Assembly (NCBI GenBank): GCA_005883295.1 | Contig: VAWV01000110.1 | Coordinates: 1 to 8,948 of the forward strand | Source: Actinomycetota bacterium | Lineage (GTDB): Bacteria > Actinomycetota > Thermoleophilia > Solirubrobacterales > Thermoleophilaceae | Reading direction: 5' to 3' | DNA length: 8,948 nt | Part shown: piece after piece, positions 1 to 5,079 of the stretch | Layout of the letters: every line of letters starts with the position of its first letter | How positions within the stretch are numbered: position 1 is the first letter of the stretch | Position numbers and translations under genes: made by a program | The notes under the pieces: generated by a model | What the model was told of the DNA's origin: nothing | Database searches by the model: none | The model's input: the letters and a program-made list of their open reading frames with translations, nothing else

Positions 1-46
1 CGGTCAGCGATACCACGGACACCATGATAGTCGGCAGATCGCTCGT

Positions 47-52
47 TATTCT
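47..52 (+). promoter_or_regulatory. Candidate -10 box for the BolA/glutaredoxin operon
   Basis: TATTCT fits the actinobacterial TANNNT -10 pattern and ends nine bases before the BolA ATG. A weak -35-like ATGATA lies at 24-29, 17 bases upstream. There is no Shine-Dalgarno before the ATG, so transcription would begin at or next to the start codon and give a leaderless mRNA. Bases 1-46 otherwise show nothing I can assign with confidence. Confidence 0.35.
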
Positions 53-61
53 CGACCCGGG

Positions 62-301
62 ATGCCGACCGCCCAGGAGCTCAAGGAGCGCATAGAGAAG
101 GCGCTTCCAGGCGCCAAGGCCGAGGTCGAGGACCTGACCGGCGGCGGCGACCACTTCCGGGCGGAGGTGGTGTCGGACCGCTTCCAGGGGCTGACCAGAA
201 TCGAGCAGCACCGCCTCGTCTACGATGTCTTCGGAGCCGAGATCGGAGGCCCGATTCACGCGCTCTCGCTGAAGACCTCACCACCACAGGGGACGTCATG
301 A
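62..301 (+). CDS. BolA/IbaG-family protein
   Basis: This 79-residue protein is a single BolA domain, near the family's minimum length. BolA proteins bind a [2Fe-2S] cluster together with CGFS monothiol glutaredoxins in the cytoplasm and take part in iron-sulfur trafficking and iron sensing. The loop GGGDHF (residues 27-32), the stretch RIEQHRLVYDVFG (46-58) and the C-terminal IHALSLKT (65-72) match the IbaG-like layout; H31 and H66 are the likely cluster-ligand histidines. The stop codon overlaps the start of the glutaredoxin gene (ATGA at 298-301), so the two are translationally coupled, which strongly supports the functional pairing. The ATG at 62 was chosen because residue 1 falls at the normal BolA N-terminus. 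No Shine-Dalgarno precedes it. The BolA call is secure; the closeness to IbaG rather than BolA proper is inferred. Confidence 0.93.
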   Translation: MPTAQELKERIEKALPGAKAEVEDLTGGGDHFRAEVVSDRFQGLTRIEQHRLVYDVFGAEIGGPIHALSLKTSPPQGTS

Positions 302-693
302 CGAACGAGAAGATCCGTGAGTTCATCCAGAAGGCCATCGACGAGAACCGGGTGATGCTGTTCATGAAGGGCACTCCGGAGCAGCCGGCGTGCGGGTTCT
401 CGATGCGCACCTCTGGGGCCCTCAACGAGCTCGGCGTTCAGTACGCGGCGCTCGACATCCTCCCCGACCCCCGGATCCGGCAGGAGCTGTCCGCGATCTC
501 GAACTGGCCGACGATCCCCCAGCTGTTCGTCGACGGCGAGCTGATCGGCGGCTGCGACATCGTCACCGAGATGTACGAGACCGGCGAGCTGGCGGAGCGG
601 CTCGGGGTGCCGCAGCCCCAGGCGGAGCCGGAGGCCCCGACGGTCGACGCGCCGCAGTCGGCGCCCCTCGGGATCGAGAACCGGCTCAGCTAG
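298..693 (+). CDS. CGFS-type monothiol glutaredoxin (Grx4/GrxD family)
   Basis: This 131-residue glutaredoxin carries the monothiol active site CGFS at residues 32-35, the preceding K-G-T (24-26), the WPTIPQLF segment with cis-Pro (70-77) and the glutathione-binding GGCD (84-87). Proteins of this class are [2Fe-2S] scaffold/transfer proteins that use glutathione as a cluster co-ligand and partner with BolA. The fold ends near residue 103; the last 28 or so residues form a Pro/Ala/Glu-rich, probably disordered tail that typical bacterial Grx4 (about 105-115 residues) lacks. Translation is coupled to the upstream BolA gene by ATGA, and an AGGGGA Shine-Dalgarno lies at 288-293, inside BolA. The stop TAG at 691-693 shares CTAG with the stop of the convergent gene on the other strand. 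Confidence 0.95.
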   Translation: MTNEKIREFIQKAIDENRVMLFMKGTPEQPACGFSMRTSGALNELGVQYAALDILPDPRIRQELSAISNWPTIPQLFVDGELIGGCDIVTEMYETGELAERLGVPQPQAEPEAPTVDAPQSAPLGIENRLS

Positions 694-884
694 CGGCGCC
701 CGCGCCGGAGCCGCTCGCGGGCGCGCTCCCCCGTCTGGCGGGCGCGCTCGCCGGACTCGCGGACGCGCTTCTTGTAGCGCTCCTTCTCCTCGGGCGTTAG
801 CCGCTCCCAGCGGCGGTAGACCTCTGCCAGGAGCGGGACGGCGCGCTTCGCCCCGCGGACGATGAGCGTTACGCGGCCCGCCAC
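690..884 (-). CDS. Small Arg/Lys-rich protein of unknown function (64 aa)
   Basis: I do not recognise a family. The GTG start at 884 lies inside the upstream glutaredoxin/GST-like gene, overlapping its last 16 bases. The predicted protein has a short hydrophobic-amphipathic start (VTLIVRGAKRAVPLLAEVYRRW), then LTPEEKERYKKRVRES and a highly basic tail of repeated ERAR units ending RRGRR. The middle and C-terminus look like one long charged helix. It is the last gene of the DksA-led minus-strand operon, and its TAG stop shares CTAG (690-693) with the convergent glutaredoxin. Position and continuous reading support a real gene, but its small size and the GC-driven codon pattern leave doubt. A longer in-frame extension upstream to 1367 reads as an Arg/Pro-rich shadow of the neighbouring genes. 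Confidence 0.6.
   Translation of the reverse strand: MAGRVTLIVRGAKRAVPLLAEVYRRWERLTPEEKERYKKRVRESGERARQTGERARERLRRGRR
696..724. terminator. GC-rich inverted repeat just after the glutaredoxin stop
   Basis: GCGCCCGCG at 696-704 pairs perfectly with CGCGGGCGC at 716-724 (9 bp stem, 11-base loop), beginning two bases after the glutaredoxin stop codon. It lacks a T tract, so it is at best an atypical terminator. It also lies inside the 3' coding end of the opposing small basic gene, whose Arg codons could produce such a pairing by chance. Confidence 0.3.
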
Positions 885-1126
885 GAGCTCTCCAGCCAGT
901 CGATGTACTCGAGGATCCGGCGCGAGTCGTGGATCACCTCGTCGCCGTGGACCAGGACGGGAACCCAGCGCTGGCCGGTGAGCTCGTCGATCTCGTCGCG
1001 GTGGCGCCGCTGGACCGGGACCCGGATCTCCTCGTAGTCGATGTCGGCGCGGCGAAGGCGGCGTGCCACCTTCCCGCAGGCGCACAGCCGGTCGGTGGGC
1101 GTCCGGCAGCGGTAGAGGATGGCCAC
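869..1126 (-). CDS. Small glutaredoxin / GST N-terminal-domain-like protein
   Basis: This 85-residue protein is a lone thioredoxin-fold domain of the glutaredoxin/GST-N type. It starts with the beta strand AILYRC and has a cysteine cluster in the active-site loop (C7, C15, C17, as in LCACGK), a conserved-looking V-P (55-56, presumed cis-Pro) in WVPVLVHGDEVIHDS, and a closing helix SRRILEYIDWLE. The usual CPYC or CGFS is replaced by C-A-C, so redox chemistry is uncertain; it may be a glutathione- or thiol-binding protein. The start is GTG at 1126, nine bases after the stop of the damaged epimerase, and the frame is that of the epimerase's displaced C-terminus. The fold assignment is confident; the substrate is unknown. 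Confidence 0.82.
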   Translation of the reverse strand: MAILYRCRTPTDRLCACGKVARRLRRADIDYEEIRVPVQRRHRDEIDELTGQRWVPVLVHGDEVIHDSRRILEYIDWLESSWRAA

Positions 1127-1135
1127 GCCCCCAGG

Positions 1136-2139
1136 TTACGCGGCGAGCGGCCACAGCCTGCCGGCCGCTCCGGCGATTCCCTCGGCGGCCCTGATCGCCG
1201 CCGCGGCGGCCTTCCACTGGACGGGCTGCGACCTCCGCGCGCGGTCCAGGCGGTCGCCCTCGCGGTCGAGGTACCAGGAGACCGTGTCCTCGATCGCGTC
1301 CTCTGCACGCTGATCGGCGGACGTACGGGGGCGGCCTCGAGCGCCTGCGCGAGCCGGAGCGCCACACCGGGCGCCAGCCTCAGCGGGGGCGCCTCAACGC
1401 CCGACAGGCGGGCGAGGTCGGCGAACAGGCGGTCCAGCGTGTAGTTGCGGTTCCCGAGGATGTAGCGCTCCCCCAGCCCGCCCACCTCGTCGGCGAGCAG
1501 GTGGCCGCGCGCGACGTCGTCCACGCCGACCACGTTGAGGGCGCCGCCGACATAGGCGGGGATCCGCCCGAGCAGGAAGCGGCGCACGATGGAGGTGGTC
1601 CTCGCGTAGGCGTCGCCGGCGCCGAACACGTAGCAGGGGTTGACCACCACCAGCGGAAGCCCCTGGGCGGCGAGCCGGAAGGCCTCGACCTCGGCCTCGT
1701 GCTTGGAGTTCACGTAGGAGATGCCGAGGTGCCCGGCGGTAAAGAGCTGTCGCTCGTCGGCTGTCTCCCCCGGCGGAGCGGGGCCCACAGCGGTGACGCT
1801 CGAGGTGTAGACCACGCGCTCGACGCCAGCCCGAAGCGCCTCCTCGAGCACGATGCGGGTGCCGCCCACGTTGACCTCGAAGAGCCGCTCGTCGTCGCTG
1901 GGGCGCATCGAGACGAGGCCCGCGACGTGGAAGACCCGGTCGACGCCGCGCATCGCGCGGCGAACCGCGGGCCGATCGAGGACGTCGCACTCCACCGACT
2001 GGTACTCGATCCCCTTGAGCTGCTCCAGACGCGAGCGCCGCCTCTGCGTCAGCCGCAGGTCGTCGCCGCGCTCGGCGAGCAGGCGCACAACGGCCCCGCC
2101 GACGAACCCGTTGCCGCCCGTGACGAGCGTCTTGCCCAT
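1136..2139 (-). pseudogene. NAD-dependent epimerase/reductase, internally deleted and frameshifted
   Basis: The N-terminal part is a clear extended short-chain dehydrogenase of the dihydroflavonol reductase/HpnA-like group: Rossmann motif TGGNGFVG (residues 7-14), VFHVAG (69-74), TSS (112-114), catalytic Y142-x3-K146 and the conserved VVNPCYVFG. The frame is good down to ALEAAPVRPPIS at about 1309. The expected continuation, a 24-27 residue substrate region with the usual KARRELG-type motif, is absent. Directly afterwards, in another frame, comes the normal family C-terminus EDAIEDTVSWYLDR (1303-1262), running to TAA at 1136. The gene has therefore lost about 25 codons with a net loss of 3n+1 bases. 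Without correction the first frame runs on to 934 with a Ser/Arg/Pro-rich junk tail of about 120 residues overlapping the next gene. It follows the DksA-like gene by 13 bases and has an AAGGG Shine-Dalgarno. It may be a true pseudogene or an assembly error. Confidence 0.78.
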
Positions 2140-2152
2140 GCTGGGCCCTTAC

Positions 2153-2542
2153 CTAGATCGGAGAGGGTCCAACCCGGCGCTGGCGCAGGCGGGCCTCGTA
2201 GAGGCGCTGGTCCTGCACACAGCGGACGCTCTCCGGAATCGCGTCGAGGCGCTCCCTGGGGATCTCGTGGCCGCAGTCGACGCAGATGCCGTAGCGACCC
2301 TCTTCGAGCGCCTTCTTGGCCTCCCGCACACGGTGCTCCTCTTCCTCGAGGATGATCAGCGTCGTCTCGTCGAGCTCCTGCTCGAACGTCTCAGTGCCCT
2401 GGTCGGCCGGGTGCTGGTCGTAGTCGGCCAGCTCGCTGGTGAGCCCGTCCCCGTTCCGGTGGAGCTCCTCCCGGCGATGCTCGATCTCCTGCTGGCGAGT
2501 GTCCAGGCGAGCCGCGACCTGCTGCCGGTCGAACTGGGCCAT
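2153..2542 (-). CDS. TraR/DksA-family zinc-finger protein
   Basis: This 129-residue protein has a long charged N-terminal helix pair (about 5-82, coiled coil) followed by a C-terminal zinc finger. It carries the Gram-positive (YteA-like) signature YDQHPADQGTETFEQE (41-56) at the coiled-coil turn and GICVDCG (86-91) at the finger. Family members act in the RNA polymerase secondary channel or resemble proteins that do, tuning transcription in stress; the exact role in actinobacteria is not settled. The finger reads C87-x2-C90-x17-C108-x2-D111, so the fourth cysteine of the usual C4 site is Asp. It heads a minus-strand operon containing the damaged epimerase, the GST-N-like protein and the small basic protein, and is divergent from degV with a 76-base gap. 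The ATG at 2542 has no Shine-Dalgarno. Confidence 0.9.
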   Translation of the reverse strand: MAQFDRQQVAARLDTRQQEIEHRREELHRNGDGLTSELADYDQHPADQGTETFEQELDETTLIILEEEEHRVREAKKALEEGRYGICVDCGHEIPRERLDAIPESVRCVQDQRLYEARLRQRRVGPSPI

Positions 2543-2550
2543 CGGGCGTC

Positions 2551-2578
2551 AGTCTACGGGCTAGATGACTGATTCCAA
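2551..2578 (-). promoter_or_regulatory. Candidate promoter of the DksA-led operon
   Basis: On the minus strand TTGGAA (2578-2573, 4/6 to TTGACA) and TAGACT (2556-2551, 4/6 to TATAAT) are separated by 16 bases. The -10 ends eight bases before the ATG at 2542, so the transcript would be leaderless or nearly so, in keeping with the absence of a Shine-Dalgarno. Confidence 0.45.
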
Positions 2579-2603
2579 ACCCCCGCACCCCTGGATGGCC
2601 ATG

Positions 2604-2609
2604 TAGGCT
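2604..2609 (+). promoter_or_regulatory. Candidate -10 box for degV
   Basis: TAGGCT fits TANNNT and ends nine bases before the ATG at 2619. The bases between (CCGCCGCCG) contain no Shine-Dalgarno, again suggesting a leaderless mRNA. I see no good -35. Confidence 0.3.
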
Positions 2610-2618
2610 CCGCCGCCG

Positions 2619-3497
2619 ATGCCCAGGGTCGCCGTCGTCACGGACACCACGGCCTACATCCCGTCGGAGGTCCTCGAAGCGAACGGCGTCCGCGTCGTCT
2701 CGCTGTACGTGAACTTCGGCACCGAGCGCACCGAGCGCGAGGCGGAGATCGTGGACTACGAACGCTTCTTCGACGAGCTCCGGTCGGCCGAGGAGCTGCC
2801 GACCACCTCGCAGCCGTCGGTCGGCGACTTCGTCGCGGTGTACGAGCCGCTGCTGGCCGAGGGCCACGACATCGTCTCCATCCACATAGCGGGTGGACTG
2901 TCCGGCACACCCGACGCGGCGCGGCAGGCCAAGGAGACGCTCGAGCGCGACGGGCCGAACGGCGAGCGGGTCCACGTGCTCGACTCGACGACTGCGGCAG
3001 GAGGCCTGGGACTGGTCGTGCTGGCAGCAGCGCGACGCGCGGCGGACCCATCGGCCACGGGCGCAGACGTCCTCGGGGCCGCGAGGGAGGCACGCGAGTC
3101 GCTGAAGATGTGGTTCGCGATCGACACGCTCGAGTTCCTCAAGCGGGGCGGCCGGATCGGCGCCGCCAGCGCCTGGATCGGCTCGACCCTCAAGATCAAG
3201 CCGATCCTCTCGGTGGAGAACGAGATCACGCCGGTGGAGCGGGTGCGCACCAGCGGCCGGGCCTTCGAGCGGATGGTGGACTACGCCCGCCAGCGGAGCG
3301 AGTCGGACGCCAACGCATGGGTGGTGCAGCACATCCAGGCGCCCGACCAAGCCGAGCTCCTGGCCGACCGCTGCCGCGAGATATTTGGTCGCGACTCGGT
3401 CTTCACCTCGGAGATCGGCCCGGTGCTGGGCGTGCACACGGGGCCGGGACTGCTGGGCGTGGGCGCGATCCCCGAGCGCTTCTTCGACGGCCGCTAG
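2619..3497 (+). CDS. DegV family fatty-acid-binding protein
   Basis: This 292-residue protein is a full-length DegV domain (family usually 280-290 residues). DegV proteins bind one long-chain fatty acid; the FakB members present it to a fatty-acid kinase in Firmicutes, while the actinobacterial role is less clear. Visible hallmarks are VVTDTTAYIP (6-15), TSQPS (63-67), the lipid head-group loop GGLSGT (92-97), DSTTAAGGLG (122-131), LEFLKRGGRIG (171-181), LKIKPIL (191-197) and the end IGPVLGVHTGPGLLGVG (266-282). It stands alone on the plus strand, divergent from the DksA gene and convergent with the membrane-protein cluster, sharing CTAG (3494-3497) with the DUF3618 gene's stop. No fatty-acid kinase (FakA) gene lies in the window. 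The ATG at 2619 puts the first beta strand at residue 3, as usual. Confidence 0.95.
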   Translation: MPRVAVVTDTTAYIPSEVLEANGVRVVSLYVNFGTERTEREAEIVDYERFFDELRSAEELPTTSQPSVGDFVAVYEPLLAEGHDIVSIHIAGGLSGTPDAARQAKETLERDGPNGERVHVLDSTTAAGGLGLVVLAAARRAADPSATGADVLGAAREARESLKMWFAIDTLEFLKRGGRIGAASAWIGSTLKIKPILSVENEITPVERVRTSGRAFERMVDYARQRSESDANAWVVQHIQAPDQAELLADRCREIFGRDSVFTSEIGPVLGVHTGPGLLGVGAIPERFFDGR

Positions 3498-3715
3498 CGG
3501 CGACGGAACAGCCCGAACACGGCGGCCACCCCGCCGCCGATCACGAAGCCGGCCACCGCTGCGCCGACGATCGCCTCGCGTCTGTGCTCCACGAGCTGGC
3601 TCCGCCAGTCCGTGATCTGGCGGACCTTCGCCTGGAGGTCGTTCAGCGAGTACTCGAGCTCCTTGCGGGTCTCCTCTACGGAGAGCCGGATCTCGGCGGG
3701 CGAGCGAGTGGGCAT
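3494..3715 (-). CDS. DUF3618-like small membrane protein (73 aa)
   Basis: The N-terminus RSPAEIRLSVEETRKELEYSL matches the DUF3618 pattern (an R-S/D-P-x-x-I-x-x-x-I-x-x-T-R-x-x-L helix), followed by a charged amphipathic helix with WRSQLVEHRREA and one Gly/Ala-rich transmembrane segment (about 49-69) ending in FRRR. Proteins of this family are usually found beside Holin-X proteins in actinobacteria, and their function is unknown. The ATG at 3715 overlaps the Holin-X stop by one base (TGATG), with a GAGGAGG Shine-Dalgarno about ten bases upstream inside that gene. The stop shares CTAG with degV, within the perfect 12-base palindrome GCCGCTAGCGGC at 3490-3501. Confidence 0.82.
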   Translation of the reverse strand: MPTRSPAEIRLSVEETRKELEYSLNDLQAKVRQITDWRSQLVEHRREAIVGAAVAGFVIGGGVAAVFGLFRRR

Positions 3716-4134
3716 CAGCTGCGCGCCTCCTCGAGCGCGCGCTTCGTCTTCTGGGCCTCCGCGATCGCGAGGTCGGGCGTGGGCGGGGTGCCCCTCTTGA
3801 TCATCCGGATCCCGAACAGCGCGGCCAGAACTGTGAGGAGCAGGAGGGCGGCTGTCGTGATCCCGAAGCCGACCCAGATCTTCACGTTGAGCCAGCTGAC
3901 CAGGCCCCAGGACAGCGTGTCGAGGGCGAAGATGACCATCAGCAGCGCGAAGAACCCGGCCAGTCCGAACGCCGCCGCGCCCTTCGCGATCCGCGAGACC
4001 TTCTGGGAGACCTCGGCCTTCGCGAGCGCGATCTCCTCGCGCACGAGGAGCTGCGCCTTCTCGGTGACGTCCGAGACGATCTCGCCCAGCGGCTTCTCGG
4101 CCGTCCCCGCCGGCGTCATCCCATCGTCGCTCAT
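3715..4134 (-). CDS. Putative Actinobacterial Holin-X / phage-holin-family membrane protein
   Basis: This 139-residue protein has a soluble start, an amphipathic helix LGEIVSDVTEKAQLLVREEI (16-35) and ALAKAEVSQK, then two transmembrane segments (about 53-71 and 87-110), and a charged tail. The arrangement, including the E-I-A-L-A-K-A-E stretch before the first membrane helix, is that of the Actinobacterial Holin-X family (holin superfamily III). Despite the name these are ordinary chromosomal genes and I see no phage context, so lysis activity should not be assumed. It is flanked by TGATG overlaps on both sides: the 54-residue gene upstream and DUF3618 downstream. A strong GAGGAGGGAG Shine-Dalgarno sits in the upstream gene. 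Confidence 0.88.
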   Translation of the reverse strand: MSDDGMTPAGTAEKPLGEIVSDVTEKAQLLVREEIALAKAEVSQKVSRIAKGAAAFGLAGFFALLMVIFALDTLSWGLVSWLNVKIWVGFGITTAALLLLTVLAALFGIRMIKRGTPPTPDLAIAEAQKTKRALEEARS

Positions 4135-4298
4135 CAGTCGCTCCCTCCTCTGAGCCGCTTGAGGACCTTGGCGGCCGCGAACGCTCCCAGGAAGGCGCCC
4201 ACGATGGGCCCGATCGGGGCACTCGGCGCGGTCGCGGCCGCGCGCCTATCCGCCGCGATCGGGGACTCGCGCGTGTCCTGCTGCTCCTCGTCTGTCAC
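4134..4298 (-). CDS. Small predicted membrane protein (54 aa)
   Basis: Not recognised as a named family. It has an acidic/polar N-terminus (about 25 residues, starting TDEEQQDTRES), then one Gly/Ala-rich hydrophobic segment PIGPIVGAFLGAFAAAKVL (29-47) and the basic end KRLRGG. The GTG start at 4298 overlaps the upstream 44-residue gene by four bases (GTGA), with an ACGAGGAT Shine-Dalgarno about nine bases before it, and its stop overlaps the Holin-X start (TGATG). The couplings on both sides are the main evidence that it is real. A longer in-frame reading to 4646 is a shadow of the TetR gene. Confidence 0.72.
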   Translation of the reverse strand: MTDEEQQDTRESPIAADRRAAATAPSAPIGPIVGAFLGAFAAAKVLKRLRGGSD

Positions 4299-4429
4299 TC
4301 GGGCGGATCCTCGTCGAACAGCTTCAGCCAGATCGCGGTGGCGATCCTGTTCGCCACGATGGTGGTCGCGGCGCCGACTCCGGCGAGCAGACCGCTCCAC
4401 ATCAGGCGCTTTGCGAGGTCGTTGCCCAT
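4295..4429 (-). CDS. Small predicted membrane protein (44 aa)
   Basis: This 44-residue protein has a short basic start (MGNDLAKRLM), one predicted transmembrane segment WSGLLAGVGAATTIVANRIA and an acidic end WLKLFDEDPPE. The end faintly recalls the start of DUF4235 proteins, but I would not assign it. The ATG at 4429 lies eleven bases after the TetR stop, with no Shine-Dalgarno; a TAGATT hexamer (4443-4438) ends eight bases before the ATG and overlaps the TetR stop codon, so a leaderless internal promoter is possible. Its TGA overlaps the GTG of the next gene. Reality rests on operon position, coupling and a coherent membrane-protein layout. Confidence 0.68.
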   Translation of the reverse strand: MGNDLAKRLMWSGLLAGVGAATTIVANRIATAIWLKLFDEDPPE

Positions 4430-4440
4430 CGCGGGCGAAT

Positions 4441-5079
4441 CTAACCAGAGATCGTGCTGAGGCCCCGGGCGGGCTCGCTCTCGAGGCCGCCGCAGATGGC
4501 CTCCACGACGAGCGACTTGGCACGCTCGAACTCCTCCTCCGTGTGCGGGACGAGCTCGAAGATCCAGGCGGAGAGAAGCTGCTCGATCGCTCCGTAGAAG
4601 CACATTGCGGCGAACTGCCCCGAGATGTCGGACTTGAAGGAGCCATCGCGGCGCGCGTCGTCCACGATCCGCGCGATCAGCTCGTAGGCCTCGCGGATCT
4701 TGGCCAGGTGGAGCCGCCCGAAGGTGTTGGCCGCGCGGGTGACCTCCACGATGATCACCTTCATCAGCTCCGGCTCGTGGCGGTAGGAGTCGATGATGAA
4801 CGACGCGACCGCGTACAGCTTGTCCCGGGCGCTCACCTCACGCCGGGAATCGATCTCGACGATCGCGTCGAGCATCAGCTGCCAGCGCTCCAGGAAGAGC
4901 CGGTTGAGGATCTCCTCCTTCGAATCGAAGTAGTGGTAGACGAGCCCGTAGGCCACGCCCGCCTCGTCGGCCACGTCCGACACGCGGCAGTGGTGGAAGC
5001 CCTTGCGCGCGAACACCCGGATCGCGGCGTCGAGGATGAGCCGCCGCTTGTCGACGCCGTCGCCTGCCCGGCCGGCCAT
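4441..5079 (-). CDS. TetR/AcrR-family repressor, FadR-like
   Basis: This 212-residue protein has a normal TetR layout. The N-terminal DNA-binding domain contains LILDAAIRVFARKGFHH (14-30), the helix-turn-helix VSDVADEAGVAYGLVYHYF (33-51) and DSKEEIL. The all-helical ligand domain includes ELMKVIIVEVTR and FYGAIEQLLSAWIFE, which resemble the acyl-CoA-responsive FadR (YsiA) group of Bacillus; the ligand is inference. The ATG at 5079 overlaps the hydrolase stop (TGATG) and has a GGTGGAGG Shine-Dalgarno about ten bases upstream, so I prefer it over an in-frame start at 5196, whose extra 39 residues are Arg/Pro-rich shadow. It is the second gene of the six-gene operon and probably regulates that operon through the operator at 5924-5941. 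Confidence 0.92.
   Translation of the reverse strand: MAGRAGDGVDKRRLILDAAIRVFARKGFHHCRVSDVADEAGVAYGLVYHYFDSKEEILNRLFLERWQLMLDAIVEIDSRREVSARDKLYAVASFIIDSYRHEPELMKVIIVEVTRAANTFGRLHLAKIREAYELIARIVDDARRDGSFKSDISGQFAAMCFYGAIEQLLSAWIFELVPHTEEEFERAKSLVVEAICGGLESEPARGLSTISG

Noticed and set aside
1..25. Possible divergent gene starting at ATG 25 on the minus strand (MVSVVSLT, running off the edge)
   Set aside because: Only eight codons are visible and there is no Shine-Dalgarno; too little to support a gene.
934..1300. C-terminal extension of the epimerase reading frame to 934 (a 401-residue product)
   Set aside because: From about 1305 down the translation is Ser/Arg/Pro-rich with no family similarity, and the true C-terminus is found in another frame. 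The extension also overlaps most of the GST-N-like gene.
690..1367. 225-residue minus-strand frame containing the small basic gene
   Set aside because: Only the last 64 residues (from GTG 884) look plausible; the rest is Arg/Pro-rich shadow of the epimerase C-terminus and the GST-N-like gene.
3520..3536. CGGCGG/CCGCCG hairpin downstream of degV
   Set aside because: Only 6 bp, inside the coding sequence of the DUF3618 gene, and of a type expected often in this base composition.
3715..4134. Prophage or lysis module suggested by the holin-family protein
   Set aside because: No endolysin, structural, integrase or att sequences lie nearby; Holin-X proteins are common in ordinary actinobacterial chromosomes.
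3110..4153. 347-codon plus-strand frame across degV's end and the membrane-protein cluster
   Set aside because: It is out of frame within degV and antisense to Holin-X and DUF3618, both coherent proteins; the translation looks like a shadow.
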